A stretch of 64,000 nt of DNA from Marinobacter sp. ELB17 (GTDB lineage Bacteria > Pseudomonadota > Gammaproteobacteria > Pseudomonadales > Oleiphilaceae). Location of the stretch: contig NZ_AAXY01000011.1 in the NCBI RefSeq assembly GCF_000169375.1, forward strand, positions 40,438-104,437, written 5' to 3'. The notes below the pieces were generated by a model, which was given only the letters and a program-made list of their open reading frames with translations, was not told the origin of the DNA and ran no database searches. Both the position numbers and the translations under genes were made by a program. This document shows positions 61,888 through 64,000 of this stretch, one piece after another (position 1 is the first letter of the stretch; the number at the start of each line of letters is the position of its first letter).

Positions 61888-63837
61888 ATGACCCATCAGC
61901 TGGCGCAGAGTCGTCATATTCATTCAATTCTGAACTTTTCAGAGAAAGGCTCTTACCCTGCGTTAACGCCAAGCGCCGAGTTGATTGGGCGATCCTGGAA
62001 ACGCTGTATTGAAGACTACGGCATGGACCCGAGCCGGCCGCGCAGCGCTCGCATTGTTACGCAGCAGACCTTGCGCGAGCATCAGGATTCGGTGGACGAG
62101 TTCCTGAACGTGGCCCGGGCAGGGGTAGACCAGCTTTACGGGATTATTGCGGGCCTTGGTTACGTGGTGCTGTTGACCGACCACCGGGGGATTACCGTTC
62201 AATACCTTGGCGACCGACGCTACGACCGTCGTTTGCGCAAAGCCGGGCTTTATCTAGGTGCCGATTGGAACGAGCAGTATGCCGGCACTTGCGCTGTGGG
62301 CACCTGCATTCAGGAACAGCAAGCGTTGACCTGCCACCGGGTTGATCATTTCGATGCAACGCACATCAGCCTTACCTGCACGTCGGCGCCGATTCGTGAC
62401 CCTTCCGGTGATTTGCTTGCGGTGCTCGACATATCGGCCCTGGACTCGCCAAATGCCCGTGAGAGCCAGACTTTCGCACTGCACTTAACCCAGCTTTATG
62501 CACGCTTGATTGAAGACGCTTATTTTTTACGACGCTACCGTAATCAGACCGTTCTGCGCTGCGGCGTTTCCCGCGAGTTTGTCCAGGTTAATGGCCAGTA
62601 TCTGTTTGCGATTGACGAAGCTGGTCGCATCGAAGCCGCCAATACGGCAGGGCGCTCGCTCATGCCCGAAAATGCCGCCGGCCTTATCGATGGGGTTTCC
62701 GGGGTGACCGAATTGTTTGAATGCGATCTTCGAGATATCTGGAGCATTCCTTACGATCACGATGATCAGGTCAAGGCATTCAGGCATTACGCCAATAAAG
62801 ACACCTTGTTTGCCACACTGATCAAACCAAAAGCCAAACCGGCCGATTACTCCGGCAGCGTAAAGGCCAGTAACGACGAGTGCGTGCCGGAGTTAGACCA
62901 GCTGGCCGCAGACGACCCGGTTATGCGGCGTACCCTTTCGTTGGCCAAGCGCCTGCGGAACCGCGATGTCGGGCTACTGATTCTTGGTGAAACGGGTACT
63001 GGCAAAGAAGTTCTGGCCAAGGCCATACATCAGTCGGGCAGCCGCGCGAGCGGCGCGTTCATCGCTGTTAACTGTGCGGCAATTCCAGAATCCCTGATTG
63101 AAAGTGAGTTGTTCGGCTATGTGGCTGGAGCATTTACCGGTGCGCGTGCCAAAGGCATGCGCGGCCTGATTCAACAGGCAGAAGGTGGAACACTGTTTCT
63201 GGACGAAATCGGAGACATGCCCCTGCATTTACAGACGCGGCTGTTGCGGGTGCTTGCAGAAGGCGAAGTTCTTCCGGTTGGCGCAGAGGCACCGATTCGG
63301 GTGAACTGCCGTTTCATGGCTGCAACGCATCAGAACCTTGAGCAGCTGATTCAGTCGGGTGCTTTCCGCTCTGACCTATACTATCGCTTGAACGGCGCGA
63401 CTTTAAAATTGCCCTCGCTGTGCCAGAGAGCCGATCGCCAGCATGTTATTAACAGTGTATTGCGAAAGCTTATAAAGCAGGGTCAAGTCCAGGATGTTCA
63501 CATTCGGGCCGACGCCATGAGTGCCATGCTGGCGTACCACTGGCCAGGAAATATTCGTGAATTGGTTAACGCTTTGGCCTTTGCGGAAGCCACCTGTGAT
63601 AACCACGAAATCACCGCCGAAGATTTGCCAGAAGCTTGTTTGAAGCAAAAGAGTGTGTCTGTGCCCACAGAGCCGAGCGAAAGCCCTGATAGGCGGCGTT
63701 GTCTGCTGGTGGCACTTGAAACCTATCGGTGGAACATTACCGAAGTGGCCCGGCGTTTCGATGTGTCCCGGCCCACCATATATCGGTGGCTGCAGCACCA
63801 TGATATTGAGCAACCACGGTTTTTAGGCAAGCGGTAA
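61888..63837 (+). CDS. sigma-54-dependent Fis-family activator (AcoR-like)
   Basis: A 649-residue enhancer-binding protein. The N-terminal GAF-like domain (about 75-215) resembles AcoR with LNVARAGVDQLYGIIAG, then a PAS-like stretch. The AAA+ domain has Walker A GETGTGKEVLAKA (near 365), the sigma-54 contact loop GAFTGARAKG (near 414) and Walker B TLFLDEIGDM. A Fis-type HTH ends the protein (EVARRFDVSRPTIYRWLQ). ATG 61888 with GAGG upstream is preferred to longer in-frame starts. It is divergent from the monooxygenase, its probable target. Confidence 0.93.
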   Translation: MTHQLAQSRHIHSILNFSEKGSYPALTPSAELIGRSWKRCIEDYGMDPSRPRSARIVTQQTLREHQDSVDEFLNVARAGVDQLYGIIAGLGYVVLLTDHRGITVQYLGDRRYDRRLRKAGLYLGADWNEQYAGTCAVGTCIQEQQALTCHRVDHFDATHISLTCTSAPIRDPSGDLLAVLDISALDSPNARESQTFALHLTQLYARLIEDAYFLRRYRNQTVLRCGVSREFVQVNGQYLFAIDEAGRIEAANTAGRSLMPENAAGLIDGVSGVTELFECDLRDIWSIPYDHDDQVKAFRHYANKDTLFATLIKPKAKPADYSGSVKASNDECVPELDQLAADDPVMRRTLSLAKRLRNRDVGLLILGETGTGKEVLAKAIHQSGSRASGAFIAVNCAAIPESLIESELFGYVAGAFTGARAKGMRGLIQQAEGGTLFLDEIGDMPLHLQTRLLRVLAEGEVLPVGAEAPIRVNCRFMAATHQNLEQLIQSGAFRSDLYYRLNGATLKLPSLCQRADRQHVINSVLRKLIKQGQVQDVHIRADAMSAMLAYHWPGNIRELVNALAFAEATCDNHEITAEDLPEACLKQKSVSVPTEPSESPDRRRCLLVALETYRWNITEVARRFDVSRPTIYRWLQHHDIEQPRFLGKR

Positions 63838-63841
63838 GGTT

Positions 63842-64000
63842 TTGATCGAAGTGGGCGAGCTGTTGTTTAACCGTAATGCGCCAATTCAGCGGTGCAGGTA
63901 AGCTTTAACCTATTTCCTGCTAGTGGGCATTACCACCGGGCTGATGGTATGGACTATTGGTCTGCCCGACCCGGCAGTGTGGGGCCTGTTGGTCGTGCCA
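63842..64000 (+). pseudogene. AI-2E-family-transporter-like fragment with an in-frame stop (window edge)
   Basis: The single frame from 63842 reads LIEVGELLFNRNAPIQRCR, then TAA (63899-63901), then ALTYFLLVGITTGLMVWTIGLPDPAVWGLL to the edge. The second part resembles an inner helix pair of AI-2E/PerM transporters. Either the gene is broken, or the real gene starts later (for example ATG 63945) with its body outside the window. Low confidence. Confidence 0.4.

Overview
The window looks like a chromosomal segment of a marine gammaproteobacterium, most like Marinobacter. This is inferred from gene content and order (barA, cysM-rlmD-relA-mazG, adk-tsaB-rsmJ, acs next to a CrbR-type regulator, mmsR/mmsA valine operon) and from the protein sequences. 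No 16S gene is present to confirm it. Coding density is high, with no tRNA, rRNA, CRISPR array or intact insertion sequence.

Layout. 1-7 kb: the start of a BarA hybrid kinase gene (cut by the window edge), then cysM, rlmD, relA and mazG. 7-18 kb: ppc, a YbaK-HDOD fusion protein, adk, tsaB, rsmJ, plsB (opposite strand), nudC and murI. 18-26 kb: acs with its probable regulator crbR, a D-2-hydroxyacid dehydrogenase, an aminotransferase, a lipoprotein, a tartrate/malate-type dehydrogenase and an EAL protein. 26-32.6 kb: a LysR regulator divergent from an operon of acyl-CoA dehydrogenase, SDR, aminoglycoside-phosphotransferase-like kinase, histidine phosphatase and a second SDR. The dehydrogenase/kinase pair resembles mammalian ACAD10/ACAD11 and the LvaA/LvaC pair of levulinate catabolism, which suggests catabolism of 4-hydroxyacyl-CoA through a phosphorylated intermediate.

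32.6-47 kb: mixed housekeeping and envelope genes (lipoproteins, PBP4, zinc-ribbon proteins, a GGDEF-EAL protein, a copper chaperone, LysE and CDF transporters, arfB, rluF, a methyltransferase). A Fur-box-like palindrome here precedes a 36-residue membrane peptide. 47.5-50.2 kb is an apparently acquired and decaying patch: an ACT protein, a PhzF gene that is N-terminally truncated and split at an A AAA AAG heptamer, an EamA transporter, a frameshifted transketolase C-terminal remnant and a palindromic repeat element.

50.2-59.6 kb: a glutamine amidotransferase, a YebC-family protein preceded by five 22-bp tandem repeats, a metallo-beta-lactamase-fold protein, then the AraC regulator MmsR divergent from a complete valine/isobutyryl-CoA operon. 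A 21-bp-spaced direct repeat upstream of mmsA fits an AraC-type operator. 59.6-64 kb: a 605-residue flavin monooxygenase with an added NTF2-like domain is divergent from an AcoR-like sigma-54 activator. A -24/-12 promoter and a paired palindromic activator site lie between them. The window ends in a fragment resembling an AI-2E family transporter with an in-frame stop.
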